Origin: Tyto alba
Lineage: Eukaryota; Chordata; Aves; Strigiformes; Tytonidae
Length of the DNA: 64,000 nt
Direction: 5' to 3'
NCBI RefSeq assembly: GCF_018691265.1
Contig: NW_024881321.1
Coordinates: 24,401,698-24,465,697 of the forward strand
In this document: positions 48,879-59,865 of the stretch, piece after piece
Position numbering within the stretch: position 1 is the stretch's first letter
How the letters are laid out: each line of letters begins with the position of its first letter
Made by a program: the position numbers and the translations under genes
Notes under the pieces: generated by a model
What the model was told of the DNA's origin: nothing
What the model saw: the letters and a program-made list of their open reading frames with translations, nothing else
Databases searched by the model: none

Positions 48879-51780
48879 AGAAAAAACAGAACAAACTAGT
48901 GTGTGGTTGTCCATTTGACAGCATCTGAGATGATATAAAACAGCTTCCAACCTTTGATTTTTAAATTGAAGTGACACTGGAATGTATATTTTAGATTTTT
49001 TTCCTGACAAATCTTCTATTTTTGTTTTTGTTTTTGTTTTTTTTTTTTAAATCAGTGGACTTTTTGAATCAGTGAGAACAGACCTGAAACTGGGGATTAT
49101 AATAATTTGAGACATATGAATCTATCAGGAAAGTATTTTTATGCAGTTTCCTGTAAAACATTTTTATGCAGTTTTCTGTAAATCTATTTATTCTGTAAAC
49201 ACAGAGAGATTACAATTCTCTGCTCTAATGCCTAGAAATTTAGTCTGCTTTTCCCCTCATATTCACTAATAGTACTACATAATGTCAGGGTCAGTCTCTT
49301 AACTTTGTCAAAACCAGTATGAATTTTTTTCCATTACTTTTTGCTTTTTTTCTTGTAACCAAAACCAGTAATGCAGAAGTACAATAAATCTTTAAATTCT
49401 TACTATCAGAACAAAATGCACATTACTTGCAGCAGCTGATTGTTTAAAAAATAGATGCATAAGTTATTTGATTTTCTGCTCACTAGAATGACTTTTCTTT
49501 TTCCTTCTTAACAGAAATTCTCTTTCTATCTTATTCAGAAAGGCAGTAAGAGTCTTTTTTAGGAACACTTGAAGCCATCAATAGATGTTGATTTTTCCAT
49601 AACATCTGCCATGTTCCTATTTTTCCATGCTGAACAGACATTTTTTAAAAGTAAATGCAGAGCAAAACAGATTTTGCTAAACCTTAATTAGCATTTTTAT
49701 AAAATGCGTCACCCATAGAATTTAATATGAGAACTCTTTATAGCATGACTGGTTTAGACCAACAGTAGAAGCTGTGTTATCATCTTGTCTACTGGGCAGA
49801 GATTGTAGCCCTGACTTAACCTTTTATATGCTTTAAAGCTAAATTTTAAACTAATGCAAAACTATCATTATTGATAATCTACTCTTTGAATTGTATCAGT
49901 ACTCATTTAACTTTTTATAATACCAAGACAGTGAAAATCTTATACTGTCATACACTTGTTACAAGAGATACTCAATAGTGAATACATCATGCAATACATC
50001 ATGAAGGCTTTGTAACTCAAGGGAAAGATTTAGCATGAATTACACTGAAATAGATAACTAATGTTCAACTAAAAAAACCTTGTCATAAAAATGTTCCATA
50101 TATGTTATTTAGACAGAAAATTATATTTACAGTAAAACTATTTTCCTTCAAAAAGTGATACCTTTCTAAGAATAATTTCTGTGTTAATAATAAACGCCTT
50201 CTAAATATTCACAAATACAGCAGTCATAAATGTGGGGTTTTTTTTCTCCAATTGAAGCTGCCACAATAATTTGAAATATGTTTCCTGATATTATTTTTTT
50301 CTCACTGTCACATGCTCTCATATTCCTCTAAGTTATTATGATAATCAAGCTTCACCTTCATGATATGAGAAAGGCAAATTTTAGGTCTCATTTCTCATCA
50401 CCACCAAAAAAAGCTCATGGGTTTATCTCTGGTCAGACAATATAATGAAGACAACTGCTTTCTAATGAGAAATATGAATTTCAAAAGAGCTCAACACTGC
50501 TGAAATGAGTTGCCACTGAAGCATCTCTTAAAATGTAGAGGTATTATGTCAATACCATTGCTGTGTGTGGGAGGGAATTCCAAGGCACTCATGGTGAGGT
50601 AATACTGCTATACTGGTAACTTGTGGAGACTATGTCATTTTTACTTGGTTACTCAGAAAAATACTTCAAGTCTATACAAAATCATAATTTCCTTAATGAA
50701 TCCATTTAAATACCTTTGTGACATATTGTAACTGTCCTAAAGAGTAGTGATGATATGTTGAATTAAATAAAGGAAGCAAAGGTTGATTTTTTTTTTTTAA
50801 TTTAACTTGAGAAATATATATTTTTCCAGACAATATGAGAGCAACTCAAATCCAGTGAAAAAAGCTTATGATACAAAAGATTCAATGACTTTCTATGTTT
50901 CAGTTTTATTCCCAGTTAATCTCCGGTTAATTGATGAAAGAGGGGAAAAAGTTTATTTCTACTATTATGATAATGCTAGATATTTTAACTGTCACAGTTT
51001 AAAATATAACAAAAATAAAGAAAAGAGAAATCTGTATATTCAGCTGATGAATTCTCATCAAATTGCATTGTTCCTGACAGTGAATGAATATTAAATATAT
51101 TCTAGCAGTTCTATTACTTTTCTATTTATTTAGTTTGTTTTATATACTAGAATGCAACTTTTATAATTATAATGAAAATTTATATTTAGTATCCATTCAA
51201 CTTCCATATTTTCTTGTATTGATATTTACTTTTATAAAAGTGTCTTAAGCATGAACTTTTTCAGTATTTTTTTTCCTAACATTCTTTTTATATTAATATT
51301 GTATACTTAAAAGGAATGTGGGGGGGATCTTAGTTCTGAGTCTTTTGGAAGAGGTAACATTTTTAAGGTTTCTTCATCTCTGCATCTCTAAAAGAAATTA
51401 TCTCCAAGCTAATTCTGTTTCTGTGTTACAGAATAATTGCATTAATTTTCTTCCATCAGTTCCATTTTAGCTGAATGTTGCTTTTTATCTTTAAATTATT
51501 ACTGTTCATCCAAGTTAATTTCTTTTTCCTTCTAGAAGTTGTCTCACTATATACTATATGATTGTTAGCTAGATGATTTGATATCCAGTTCTTAAGTGCT
51601 CACAGATCGTTACCTAAGTTCCTACAGATCAACTCTGCTTTATTATGCTTATTGAAATTTTCAAGACAGCTAAGGGATGCACTTCTGCAGCCTGTCCATA
51701 ACATTCAATACAGCCAATTTTATGGTTGTGGGTTGACTGACTAGGAGACTTTTTTCATAGTTCATTGCTGCTGGTGGCTG
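48878..51780. other. AT-rich sequence with possible microexon and a 95-codon frame
   Basis: A strong acceptor (CTTTTTCCTTCTTAACAG) at 49514 is followed by 31 bases (49515-49545, phase 0 to phase 1) and then GTAAGA. It could join 48134 to 57893 but is tiny. A plus frame to a stop at 51094 begins behind a TATATATTTTTCCAG acceptor at about 50830; its phase does not fit the chain. Confidence 0.2.
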
Positions 51781-51794
51781 TGGGGTTTTTTTAT

Positions 51795-51862
51795 TTGTTT
51801 GTTTTGGTTGTTGGTTTAGTGTTTTGTTTGTTTGTTTGTTTGTTTGTTTGTTTGTTTGTTTT
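51795..51862. repeat. (GTTT)n microsatellite
   Basis: Runs of GTTT from about 51795, perfect from about 51824 to 51860. Confidence 0.85.
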
Positions 51863-54116
51863 TTCCTACAAATACTTTCAGCTAATCTCAAATGGAGACT
51901 CTGGAAAAAGACTGTTCTCCTTTCTGTCTCCCTGGAACCACTGGGGAGTCACTCAACAGAAGTTATAGTTCTGGAGAGTCCCGGGCTTCCCTACATTCAG
52001 AAATGTCTTATTGAATGAAAAGTTGTTCTAAAATGTCTCTTTAATTTAGTTTGCTCTCTCTGCGGATCAGTTAACACACTTCACAGGCACTTGTCTATAG
52101 TGGTAGGATACTGAAAAAAGAGTACTTTCATATTATGCATTTCCCTACAAGAGTAATACATGCTTATTTTTCTACCATACCAATCTATTCTAAAACCTGT
52201 TTTATGACTAATATTAAACTGATGTCTCAACTTAGAAAAAGATTCAGCCTGTACTTATCTATTTCAGTCTCTCTTTAATCTGTTTCTGAAAATATCTGAA
52301 ACTGTTATAAGCCACAGATTCCTTCAAACTAAACAAAAAAAATAGGAAGGAAATTAGGAGCTTTATTGGTAAGATAAACATTAAACTACCTTGACATACT
52401 GGATCCAACATGTATTTTTTCTTAAGCAACTAATTTCTAGGGAATAACATTCTAAGGAATACAAATAATTCCTAAGAATAGGAAAAATGAAACATCATAT
52501 ATTTGAAATTAACTTTACTACAAATTAAAAAAAATAGAAATTGTATGACACAAACATCCTTTAAGTCAGAAATGTCTTTCTTTTGATATTCCAATGCATG
52601 TTGGCATGTATATTTTGTTTCCCATATGGACATTCTGACTCAATGAGCTGAATCACTTCATTATCACAAAATGGTCACAACTGAACAAAATGTATTTTAA
52701 CAAAAGCAACTTCAAAGGAACTTATTTGGAGAGAAGAGTGCAAATTGAAAACATGTATTAGAAATGAATGAATCTTAGCAAAATACTCAAAAATGAGCCC
52801 TGTGGGGAAAAAATTCTGATTATAAAGAAGTAAAATAAGATACACTCTCATGAATTTTTGCAAGTTATTGACAAGGCAACCATCAAAACAATGCACATGT
52901 CTCTGGGCATCTCCGGATAGTGGTAAAAAGGTCAAGAGATGAAAGTCCAACGTACTCAGAAAATAGAAAACAAAGCTACCAATAAAAAACGAGAAGCCTT
53001 ATATTGTCACTTTAATATCACAAAAATGTGTGACATTAGGGTGCTTATTTCTCAGTATGGCTGACAAAGCATACATGGGTTGAAGATGGTTAGGTAAATT
53101 CAACTATGAAATAAAATACACCTTTCTTTTTGTGACTATCGTTAAAAACTGTATCAGCTGACCAGAGAGTTCAGATAATGTTCTGAGTACATAAAAACAA
53201 GATGAACTGTGCTGCTATAGAGAAGTAAACTCATTTATACTCAAATCTTGTCACCATGGTGATGATGGTCATGGTGGTCTTCAAATTATAAATCTATGAA
53301 TCACCTTAGTTGTGTAATTCCTTCTGGGACAAAAGGAAAATTGTATTTTTTGAATTTTTCTCTCTATCATAAATAACACAAATATGTGAAGATGACAGAC
53401 ACAAAAGATAGTTTTCAGTGATTCATACAGCTGATAGAAGGAATTGTCTCAGATATTTTTGCTTCTTTTCCACAACTACATGTATTCTATATTTTGTCTC
53501 CCTCATTTCCAAATCCACCTATCCTTTCAGCAGTATCAGGGGTTTGCCACAACTGTATCTAACACACAAGAAATGCTGGGCAAACATGATAGGATAATAT
53601 GTTAAATGATGTTTCTGAAATATATGGTTGGTATGCTTTGCTAACATACTCAGGGTTGAAATGATCACAAAATGGATGTCTTTTTTACCTAAAACAGATT
53701 GGTAGAGACCTTTCATTTTGTGAGTTTTCTTTTTTGATTTTTTTTTTTTTTTTTTTTGCAAACATCACCATGTCTACTTTTTGGAAAATAATGAAGCCAC
53801 TAAGTACATAATTAGTAACAATAAAACACTAAATAATTACATACCTTTATCAAGACTCAAATGTCAGTAGTAATCTATTCTATTTCATACACATAAGTTT
53901 ATCTGCTTTCATAAATAGATACTTCATAGCAAAATCTATCATTCAATAACATTACTTGCTGAGGCTGGAACAAATCATCCCTATAGCTCTTCAGATGCAA
54001 ACATTTAAAATGTACACATCTACTATGGAAGGAAAGGAGTCCCATTCTGAAAGATTAAACCATGTTAATCTAATCGCATTGTTTAGATATAACACAAGGA
54101 TATCCAGATTAAAAGT
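51863..54116. other. AT-rich sequence; exon-like segment with stop at 52268
   Basis: 52268-52368 has a good acceptor (CTTATCTATTTCAG) and donor (TATTG/GTAAGA), but all three frames contain a stop (TAG at 52343 in the best one). T run at 53740-53758. No repeat family identified. Confidence 0.35.
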
Positions 54117-55625
54117 AATCATAGGATCACACCTTTATAGAACAATTTAGCTTGAGTGGAAATTTTGCAGGTCATGTGGCTCAACTTTCTGCTTAAGTGG
54201 GTGTAACACTAGGGCAAATGGCTTAGAGCCATCTCCTGGAAAACTTCAAACATCTCTAAAGTTGGAGACTCCACATTATCTCAGAGCAGACCATGCAAAT
54301 TTTTATTACTCTGAAGAATTTTTCTCATATGTAACTAGAACCTTCTTTGCTGTAAATTGTAACTGCTGCTATTTCCCATTCACTGTCCACTTCCAAGATG
54401 AGTCCAGCTTTGTCTTCTTATTCTAAGAAGAACGGTGAGTCTAATACCTTCCCATTAACTGAAGGCAGCCATTAAAACTTCCCTTTAGCCTTCTCATCAC
54501 CAGTCTGAGAAAATAAACTCACAACTTCTCGTTATGTCATGTGCTCCAGTCCCTGACCATCCTAGTGTCCTTCTGCTGCATTTACTCTAGTCTGTCCATG
54601 GGGGTTTTTGTACTGAAGTCCCCAAAACTAGACGCAGCATTACAGATGCCATCTCACAAATATCGAACAGAGAAGGATAATCACTTTCCTAAACCTGCTG
54701 GGTCTGGCCTTAGGAATGCAGCTGCATATGTGACTTGTCTTTGTCATTGTTGTAGGTTAACCCCAGCTGGCAATTAAGCACCACTCAGCCTCTTGCTCAC
54801 TCCCTCCACTAGTGGGATGGGGGAGAGAATCAGAAGGGTAAAAGTGAGAAAACTCATGGGTTGAGATTAAGACAGTTAAGGTAAATCAAAAGCCTTGCAT
54901 GCAAGCAAAGCAAAACAAGGAATTCATTCACTACTGCCTATCAGCAGGCAGGTGTTCAATCATCTCCAGGAAAACAGCGCTCCATCACATGTAACACTTA
55001 TTGATGAAGACAAATGCCATGACTCCAAATGTTGCCCCCTTCCTTCTTCTTCCCCCAAATTTATATGCTGACTATGATGCCATATGGTATGGAATATCCC
55101 TTTGGTCAGCTGGGGGTCAGCTGTCTCAGCTGTGTCCCCTTCCAACTTCTTGTGCACACCCAGCCAGCTCGCTGGTAGGATGCTATGAGAAGCAGAAAAG
55201 GCCTTGGCTCTGTGTAAGCACTGCTCAGCAGTAGCTAAAACATCCCTGTGTTATCAACACTGTTTTCTGTACAAATCTAAAACACAGCCCATACTAGCTA
55301 CTATTAAGAAAATTAACTCTAGCCCAGCCAAAACCAGTGCAGTCAATACAAGGGTTCTCTGCTGACTCACATTCACCATGTTAATCATATTGACACCCCA
55401 GTTCTTTTCTGCAACTATTCTTTCTAGTCAGTTAGCAGCTTTTAGTTTAAATTTTAACATGGGATAATCCAACACCAGGAGCAGGACTTTCTATTTGACT
55501 TTGTTGAATTTCTCAGCAGCCCTTTTCCATAGCTTAGTGAGAACACCCCATACGACAGCCCTGCCCTCCAGTATACTGACTACTTAGTGAGTTGAGCAGA
55601 GGTAATGTTAGGTCAGATTAGCCAG
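54117..55625 (-). mobile_element. Old CR1 LINE, minus strand, split by an LTR
   Basis: The left part (54117-54747) runs from a degraded tail ('AATCATAGGATCACACC') through 'AGCCTTCTCATCACCAGTCT' near 54487 to 'AAGTCCCCAAAACTAGACGC' near 54617. The right part (55342-~55625) resumes with 'TCTCTGCTGACTCACATTCA' near 55356 and 'CAACACCAGGAGCAGGACTT' near 55470, further toward the 5' side of the same CR1 region. The LTR at 54748-55341 lies between. The CR1 is therefore older than that LTR. The right boundary is approximate. Confidence 0.78.
54748..55341 (-). mobile_element. Solo LTR inserted in CR1, minus strand
   Basis: About 594 bases, from TGTTGTAGGTTAACCCC (reversed 3' end) to '...CCAAAACCAGTGCA' (reversed start TGCACTGG). 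Shared text with 40910-41496 includes 'AGAGAATCAGAAGGGTAAAA' and 'CAGGCAGGTGTTCAATCATC'-type segments. Flanks GTCAT (54743-54747) and GTCAA (55342-55346) match at four of five bases, consistent with a 5-base target-site duplication typical of ERVL insertions. No retroviral genes remain, so it formed by recombination between two LTRs. Confidence 0.85.
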
Positions 55626-57569
55626 GGCCTTCTGACAGAAACTAGAATGTCACACAAAGTAAGGAAGGCTTTTTGTTTGTTTTGGTTTATCTTTTAATGA
55701 GCTTAATATTTTAAAATACAGCTTGCAGGTCAGATAAGACTTTGGAGGGTTCATCTCAAATCTTATCTTAGTTCATACTTCTTCCAGATTCATTTTATCT
55801 GAATAATTCTATTGTTTTATTATGTATTTGCTAACTGGGACCAAAACATCTTTCAACAGATACGCTCTGGGGGAAGATGAGGGGAGCCTGAGAATGAAAT
55901 ACCTCCCTTGTCTATCTTCCAGAATTACACATTCTTCATAAAAATGCTTCCATCTGTTAGAATATGTTAACAAAAGCTCCTTATAAACAGGATGGTATGT
56001 AACTTACTTTATTGCGGGAGGAAGGACTGAAGAAGGTGAAAATCTGGACATTCAGGTACCTCTTACCCATCTTGTAACTGGGAATCCAATTTGTTCTGTT
56101 AGTGCCCAGAACTTCCTAGAATATCCAATCAAAAAACAATAAACACTATGAAGCTGCTGATGTGATTTCCCTTTGATTCAGGTCACACTGTTACAAGAGT
56201 CTGCAGGCATTTCTCCCTCTCATTATTCATGTTTCATGTTGTTTAACTGTCTTAGTTGCATTTAGGTAAAAAACATAGATCAGACACAAAAATAAAATAA
56301 AAAATATGTTGGGTATGAACCTCATGTTAATATAGCTATAATCAATTTATTCAGAGTATTAGACTTAATTCCTTTCCTCAATTTCACTAGTTTCTTTATT
56401 TCATCTTCTGTTCCATGTCACTGTCTCTTTTTCTCCCAGTTCTTTATATCTTTTTCTTGTCCCCAATGTGTGTGTTATATTTGTTACATGAATTTCTCTC
56501 ATACATAGAACTCATAATCATAGCTTGTTTTTTCTCACTCAGTCTGTTTGGTGTTTGAAAGCATATATACATCTGATTTGAACATTTTACAAGTTAGTAA
56601 AAATCATTCACTGTCACCTTATCAGAAAAATGTAGTTACTCTGAATTTCCATGAGCTCACTCATCAAAGCATGGTGATGCTGACAGAATTCTGATCTTGC
56701 ATTATAAATCCCAGGGACTCTGCTTTTTAACTGTCCTTTCAGTTCTTCTTGAAGTTCTGCATGACATGCAGTGCAAGTTTCTTAAGGTTATTTGCGGCCA
56801 GTATAATAGTGACATGGAGATAGCAGAAGAGTTTTTGCATATTTTAGAAATATAGATGTCCAATTGCAATTCTAATAGAGGTGGATAACAGGGATGTGCC
56901 TGTGTGCACATCCACTGCTTTTAGTCAGTAATTTCTGGGACGGTCCAGAACCTCACCAGCCATTTATCTGCAGATACGAGTTAATGGACTGGGTTGAGAC
57001 AATGGACAGCCTTGGAACTAGGTGACTGACTGGAGCTTTTTATTATTTCACTCACTGTTACAGCAGTCCTGCAGGGGATATTGTTGAGCAACTCCAGAAT
57101 TCCCTCCGTGCAGTTTCTGCTGTACCCAGCCCAATTTGTATGCCTAAATGTCTTGATTAACTTCCTAAATGGAGAGTCTTAAGTAGACATCATTGTATAT
57201 TCTATTTCAGTCAATAAAGAAAGGCTTTAGATGTCAAAAGTCTATCTGATTCCAAGCTTGTCCAAAGGAATAGAAAGCTTCTGTAAGTTCTGTTTCATAT
57301 TCATCATTCTATGTTGATATCTTGGATATCCAGAAACATCTGAACCAGTGATAATATTTTCTTATCACTGTAAACCAAAGTGTGTGGAGTTTAACTGAGC
57401 TTTAAATGTTCAAGATTAAAGCATTCTAATGTTCCTCCACTCATGACTTCTATCTTTAACTCCATAAAAAATTTGTACCATTATGTTGGAAAATAGAGTG
57501 ATACTATATTTCTCTGCATTCAGTTTTTTAACAGCATGAAAAGTATTTAATATTCATAGTAAAAAATCC
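55626..57569. other. AT-rich sequence, nothing recognised
   Basis: No family recognised. Isolated acceptors (for example before 55921 and 57208) lack open frames or donors. Confidence 0.4.
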
Positions 57570-57575
57570 CCCAAA

Positions 57576-57606
<31 letters not shown>

Positions 57607-57627
57607 ACAAACAAACAAACAAATAAA
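57570..57627. repeat. (AAAT)n microsatellite with (AAAC) units
   Basis: About 58 bases of TAAA units with four AAAC units near the 3' end. Confidence 0.9.
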
Positions 57628-57892
57628 TGTGCCTCAATTTGAAATTCATTCCCATCCCATTTGTTTTCCTTAAGATATCTGGTCACAAAAGAGCACATAC
57701 ATCATGTGTAAATCATCTATCACAGATAGTGTTTTGTGATGATAGAGTGTTTATATGAAATCCAGAAAATTACAGGTGATTTTACTATATTAACTATCTT
57801 TTAGTATATAATGTTGTATATATATTTATTATTTTATCTAAATTACCATGAAATAATGGTATAGTTGTGATTTAGTCCTGCAAGTATTTCAG

Positions 57893-58092
57893 ACCAAAGT
57901 GTGCTGGAGGCAAGTGCTGTGTGGTACTTATTGCGGTCTGAAGAAAGCATCATGTGCTTAATTCACTTCTCTATAAATAGGCTTTTAGAGTCATCTGAGG
58001 CACCCTGGAGTACACAAGACATATGTCAGCATCTGACAAATATGATACATAAACTAAAGGAAACCCAAGTTCTGCTGGAGCAGCACCTAATG
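57893..58092 (+). CDS. Candidate exon 8 (200 bases) of unidentified gene
   Basis: The best exon candidate. Acceptor TCCTGCAAGTATTTCAG (AG at 57891-57892) and donor CTAATG/GTGAGG enclose 200 bases with one long open frame (phase 1 in, phase 0 out, 66 codons). The peptide is rich in amphipathic helix: 'ASAVWYLLRSEESIMCLIHF', 'LLESSEAPWSTQDICQHL', then 'HKLKETQVLLEQHLM'. The final segment superficially recalls the D-helix region of type I interferons. The phase 1 entry and the absence of a conserved core elsewhere argue against that family. GC content is a little higher than the surrounding intron-like text. Family not recognised. Confidence 0.58.
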
Positions 58093-58738
58093 GTGAGGAG
58101 AAATTATTAAGGGCATCTCAAATGGCATCAGATACCTCCCTGTGGTTAAACAAACTGCATTTAGATGTACTTTTTCTTTGCACCGACATACAATTTGATC
58201 AGACTCCAAAGGATGTTAAAGATTAGATAACAATTAACAAAATAAATTTAGTAACGTTTATCTGACATATTGACCCTTTTTCCTAAGTTGAGGAGTAGGT
58301 AAGTATATTTTACTTTCATTTATAGCTCAGAAAGGTCTATATAAAGGTGACCTTTAAGATCAGTTTTAAAAACCTCAATAAAGATAACATGCATTTGTCA
58401 TTACTTATAAAAAAGAAAATAAAATAAAAGCAACATCAGAACAAGATATAATAAAATGGATAATGAATATGATTAATTTACCTTGATTTTTTCTCATCTA
58501 TTATACCTAATAAACACAAATAAGTAAGAGCTTTCCTCTTGCATAACCAATCTCATCAGTTTTTGTCAAAAGAAATGTTGGGTTCAGAAACTGCAGAGAT
58601 ATGGGCAAAATTCAAAATAAAACTTAGATAAAATCTTTCAAAGACTATACATAATCAACACATCTGCATAAAACAAGGGCAATTCCTTCATAAAAGTTGG
58701 AAACATTTTTTTTGTAAGTGTTCAGTCAAATTTTGCAG
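58093..58738. other. AT-rich sequence, nothing recognised
   Basis: Would be the 646-base intron between candidate exons 8 and 9. Confidence 0.4.
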
Positions 58739-58899
58739 CTGTTGTTGCAGATTTCCCATCGTCTCTCTGCGGTATTGTCACAGATACATTTTAATAGTGT
58801 AATTTTTCTAGAAGGGGTGATTAATAGTGTCTGTATGATTTTACTGGTTTGTGTGACTGTATTACTCCTACACTTCCAAGAATGCACTCTTCTCACAAG
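58739..58899 (+). CDS. Candidate exon 9 (161 bases) of unidentified gene
   Basis: Acceptor GTTCAGTCAAATTTTGCAG and donor CTCACAAG/GTATGA enclose a single open frame (phase 0 in, phase 2 out, 53 codons). It starts 'LLLQISHRLSAVLSQIHFN' and includes a very hydrophobic run, 'VCMILLVCVTVLLLHF', that could be a membrane helix or a buried helix. The entry phase fits the exit of 57893-58092 exactly, and the helical character continues. Several in-frame internal GT sites could act as earlier donors, so the 3' boundary is uncertain. Confidence 0.4.
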
Positions 58900-59566
58900 G
58901 TATGAATGACTTTTCCATCTCCTCTTTTTCACAGTAAATTCTCTCTACCTGAGGATATCATGAAGTTTTAAACTATGATTAACCTTTCTAAGAATAGTCA
59001 TACTGTTTTTCAGTAACAGAAAATTTGGTATTTCATCAATCTCATGAGGAAATCTTGATCAAATTTCCAAAACCAACCAAGCCTTCGTATCCTGGTAAAG
59101 GGAATGTTTAGTACAGGGTTGGTTGCTCTTGCCATCTCTTTGTCCAGTTTATCAATAGATGGCAGCAAATAGCTCTTTTACCTCTGATCTCCAGCCCAGA
59201 GGGTTGCACACATTTATTTATTTAGTGTTTTCTATTTCTATCTTTCTTTCTAAAAAGGTCATGTACATGGCTGCATGTGACAATGCAGTTACACTATAGA
59301 ACATATATAACTTAAGTAGGTAACTTCACCAGCTCCTTGCTAGGGACAATTCACAGGATTTCACTGGGAACTGTAAACAGTTTCTGCCCAATCCAAGTTA
59401 GCAAGGAAGTGTGTACATATCTTCTACACAGAAACTCACTGAAATAATAGTCACAGAAAGAAATATCTCATATTTAATTCCCATTTATTAAGGATCAATG
59501 AAAAAGAGTCCGTAAAATCAAGGTTGAAATATATCCTTTTGATAAAGTTTTTCTTCTGTTCCTCAG

Positions 59567-59665
59567 TTTCAGGTTTTGGAAAAGATTTTGCTCCACTTAG
59601 ACATTTCCAGTATTCCTTGTGCGGCTTGTCTTAGAAAATCCTCTTGGGCCTATCAGTCTGAATAG
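59567..59665 (+). CDS. Possible terminal exon, frame ambiguous
   Basis: Preceded by one of the strongest acceptors in the window (TTTTTCTTCTGTTCCTCAG). Entered in phase 2, as 58739-58899 requires, it adds 10 codons and stops at 59598-59600. Entered in phase 0 it gives 32 codons with protein-like text ('FQVLEKILLHLDISSIP', then 'CAACLRKSSWAYQSE') and stops at 59663-59665. The longer reading would need a different donor upstream. An AATAAA lies near 59862 but inside an A-rich tract. Confidence 0.2.
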   Translation, partial: FQVLEKILLHLDISSIPCAACLRKSSWAYQSE

Positions 59666-59823
59666 AAAAGATGTGTAATTATTTCTGAGGGAAAAAAAAT
59701 GTTTTCTAAACCTGCATAAAATCTTGGCAGATTCCATTGTATGTATTCTGAAATATTTTTCCATTTCCTATAACTGTGTTCTGAAAAGATTTTGCTTCCA
59801 AACTTCAGCACTGTCTCTCATTA

Positions 59824-59824
<1 letters not shown>

Positions 59825-59863
<39 letters not shown>
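59825..59863. repeat. Poly(A) run of 39
   Basis: Homopolymer A tract followed by TAAAACTGAAAAAAAAG. The Lys-rich open frame across it is an artefact. Confidence 0.9.

Positions 59864-59865
<2 letters not shown>

Noticed and set aside
57893..58092. A type I interferon exon, because of the resemblance to the D-helix region
   Set aside because: The intron phase at entry is 1 whereas, as far as I know, intron-containing interferon genes use phase 0. No signal peptide or other helices in interferon order were found nearby, and the possible neighbouring exons do not look like a cytokine.
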